From contig JACVTC010000031.1 of NCBI GenBank assembly GCA_016946835.1, positions 563,501 through 627,500 of the forward strand: 64,000 bases of DNA, in the 5' to 3' direction. This document shows positions 61,964 through 64,000 of this stretch, in pieces. The stretch comes from Neocallimastix lanati (nom. inval.). Its lineage: Eukaryota > Neocallimastigomycota > Neocallimastigomycetes > Neocallimastigales > Neocallimastigaceae. The notes under the pieces are model-generated. The model had not been told where the DNA came from, did not search any database, and was given only the letters and a program-made list of their open reading frames with translations. Position 1 is the stretch's first letter. Each line of letters opens with the position of its first letter. The position numbers were made by a program, and so were the translations under genes.

Positions 61964-62200
61964 AACCCATTTATATTTATTTCTTAGTTTTATTTATTTA
62001 TTCATTTAAATTTTTTTTTTTAAAAAAAAAAAATTAAAAGTATGAGACGTTATATTATAGATTTAATTATTATTTACAAGCCACGTTTCAAAATGCAACA
62101 CATTCATCTTTATTAAATTAGTCCAAACCCTTTTGTTTTGTGAAATATTTAATATTCCTTAGTATCAATTTTTATGGTTAAAAATCAAATTTTAAAAAAA
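60935..62200. repeat. Three dispersed copies of a repeat with AAGTATGCGGCGTTATATTA
   Basis: The word AAAGTATG(C/A)G(G/A)CGTTATATTATAG occurs at about 61027, 61686 and 62038, each followed by ACAAGCCA and CAACACATTCATCTTTATT or a close variant. Two copies are preceded by AACCCATTTATA(C/T)TTATTTC. Copies two and three share about 110 bp more (GTCCAAACCCTTTTGTTTTG). Long A/T runs separate them. Between copies one and two, GCATTTCGCCAAGTGGCG (about 61129) forms a CGCC/GGCG hairpin and is partly repeated at about 61170. Confidence 0.65.
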
Positions 62201-62214
62201 AAAAAAAAAAAAAA

Positions 62215-63135
62215 AAGATAACTCAATTAATTTGTCATTCCTTATGAAGAGTGACACTTAAAATCCAATGAGCGAATTGGAAGTGTCAATAAGATATTTT
62301 AAAATAAATTTAGTGTTTAACCGTCTTACCATTTTAATGAAATAAAAATTAAAGTAAAATGTTTTTTTTTTAAGCAAAACAAAAATTTGCTTAATAATAA
62401 ATATTTATTTATCTATTTATTAGTAATTGAATTTTATATTAATAATAACAAAATTTTTAAATATAATTATTAATTTAAGATTAGTACATATATATATATT
62501 TTTTTATTTAATATTATAGGTTAATTATAAAATTAATAGACATGATTAAATAAAATTAAATATAAATACTAATCAAAATAATCAAATTAATATTAGATAT
62601 TAAAATTTAATACCAAAGAATAATCAAATATTAAAAACAGTATTACATCAATTTATATTCTTCAAAAGAATTTAACTATTTTATATTTTGAATAATGAAG
62701 GAAGCAAATCATGCATTTCATAATGTGGCTTAATATTAATAATTATATAAATAATAATTAAATAAATAATAAATATTCATTTTTTTTTTTATATATAATT
62801 TATTAAAATTCAATTGTAAAAATAATTTTTTATAGTTCTTTTTTTAATCGAATATATTATTATTTCTTTTGAAATAATAATTATTTATATATTTTATATA
62901 TTTATTTAGGATTGTATAGAATATCTTAAAAATGTATGGTTTTATTTTAAATATTTATAAGCCATATTATGAAATACACGATCCCCAATATTTATACATT
63001 ATCTCTAATGTAAATGTTTTTAAGGTAGTAGGTAAGATTCTTGCTATATCTTTCCTAGTTTGGGTTAAATTGGTCAGGTCAAGATGTTTTTTATTAATTA
63101 TAACAATTTAATTAAATTTAAATAATAAATAACAC
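62215..63135. other. AT-rich DNA without gene
   Basis: Nothing recognisable apart from short TA runs near 62490. Confidence 0.35.
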
Positions 63136-63139
63136 AGAC

Positions 63140-64000
63140 AGAGTTTTATAATTAAAATTTCAATATTTAAGATTTATGTTTTATTAGAACTTTTATTTAA
63201 TATATATTTTAATAATAAAATTAACTAAGATTAATATAAAAATTATTTATTGTTATAATTAATTTATTAACTTTATGTTAATAATTTAAAGTAAATTAAT
63301 AGTTAAAGGTTAAAGGTTAAAGGTTAATAATCTTACAAAGAATTCAAAATATGGAATTTCAAATCCTTTTTATACTAAACTAAAATAATAATTAACAATA
63401 TAATTAATTAATACATTTTAATCTTAATATATTCATACATGTATATAAACTATATAATATATAATAATAAAATAATATTGATAAGAATCTTTTAATAAAA
63501 TAACTATATAAATTATTCATAAAACAATTTAATAATAAAACTAATTTAATAATAAAATATAAAATAAAATAAAATATTAAAACTAATTAAAAATTCTCTT
63601 TCGGAAATCTTTAGAATAATAAAGAATTCCTTAGAATCTTTTAGAAAATAATTGAATAAAATATATAATAATAAAATATATAAAACTTATAAAACTTATT
63701 TAAAATATTATAAAACTATTACTAATAACTAATTCTGCATTTTTAATTAATAATACAAATTAATAATATAATTTCCAAGTTAAGAGATTTATCTAATATA
63801 AATTTCTTAATTAATAATTTAAGGTCTTAATTAAATAATTAAATTATATTTTTATATTTAAATATCTTTAAAGTCCAATATCTCGTTATCTAGTAGTCCA
63901 ATAAGGTTGATTTTAACATATGTTGTAGTTCTCGACCGTAGCTTTCCAATGGATATAATTTTAGCGGGAATATCAATATAATATTTCCATTATTTGTTGA
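63140..64000 (-). repeat. Diverged P-like LTR sequence, copy 2 (runs to the window edge)
   Basis: The minus strand carries TATAAAAAGG near 63378 followed by TTCTTTGTAAGATTATTAAC near 63342-63323. The last part contains exactly the 11-nt start word GTAAGATTATT of element P. GGTTAAA is repeated three times at about 63303-63325. It is a direct repeat of about 59450-60275. Confidence 0.55.

Overview
The window is extremely AT-rich DNA with no recognisable host protein gene. It is a dense nest of Ty3/Gypsy-type LTR retrotransposons, solo LTRs and simple repeats, built against a single intact tRNA-Val(CAC) gene at 56086-56158. The base composition, asparagine-rich reading frames, long homopolymers and fungal-style chromodomain Gypsy element best fit an AT-rich fungus; I would guess an anaerobic gut fungus (Neocallimastigomycota). 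That is an inference, and another AT-rich eukaryote such as a dictyostelid is not excluded.

Layout. 1-2955: 5' part of a minus-strand element (family Y, copy Y') that inserted into an older gag-protease element (Z', 2956-5336). 5341-7826: solo LTR related to family P. 9281-12611: solo LTR of family R with a very large internal minisatellite. 12616-13401: probable solo LTR. 13406-27832: minus-strand element W, a pseudogene interrupted by a complete plus-strand element P (17188-23546) and by a 465-bp tRNA-like, SINE-like insertion (16673-17137). 27837-37157: long solo LTR split by an intact young element V (29637-36939). 37162-41642: four solo LTRs in a row (R, Y-type, a 562-bp type, R). 41647-50225: intact element Y. 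50230-56072: element Z, which encodes only Gag and protease. 56086-56158: tRNA-Val. Downstream of the tRNA there are only decayed retroelement relics, including a broken integrase at about 57545-58145 and diverged P-like LTRs.

How the parts work together. W, V, Y, Z and the fragments Y' and Z' all read on the minus strand, with their 5' LTR facing the tRNA gene. From about 36.9 kb onward successive elements are separated only by 4-5 bases (AGTA, AGTAA or GTAA), and the last GTAA lies 10-13 bases upstream of the tRNA. This is what repeated Ty3-like integration at one Pol III start site would leave. P differs: it has a chromodomain, a 5-bp target duplication and a tRNA-independent (Tf1-like) self-priming site, and it landed inside another transposon.

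The most striking feature is a shared gag-pol expression signal. All five elements that retain the junction (P, W, V, Y, Z) put pol in the -1 frame and carry a canonical slippery heptamer (AAAAAAC, TTTAAAC, TTTAAAT or TTTAAAA), then exactly 8 nt containing or overlapping the gag stop, then a GC-rich hairpin starting with GG. Two Y copies also share a structured 5' leader whose helices are maintained by compensatory changes. Identity statements are by eye; no search or folding program was run.
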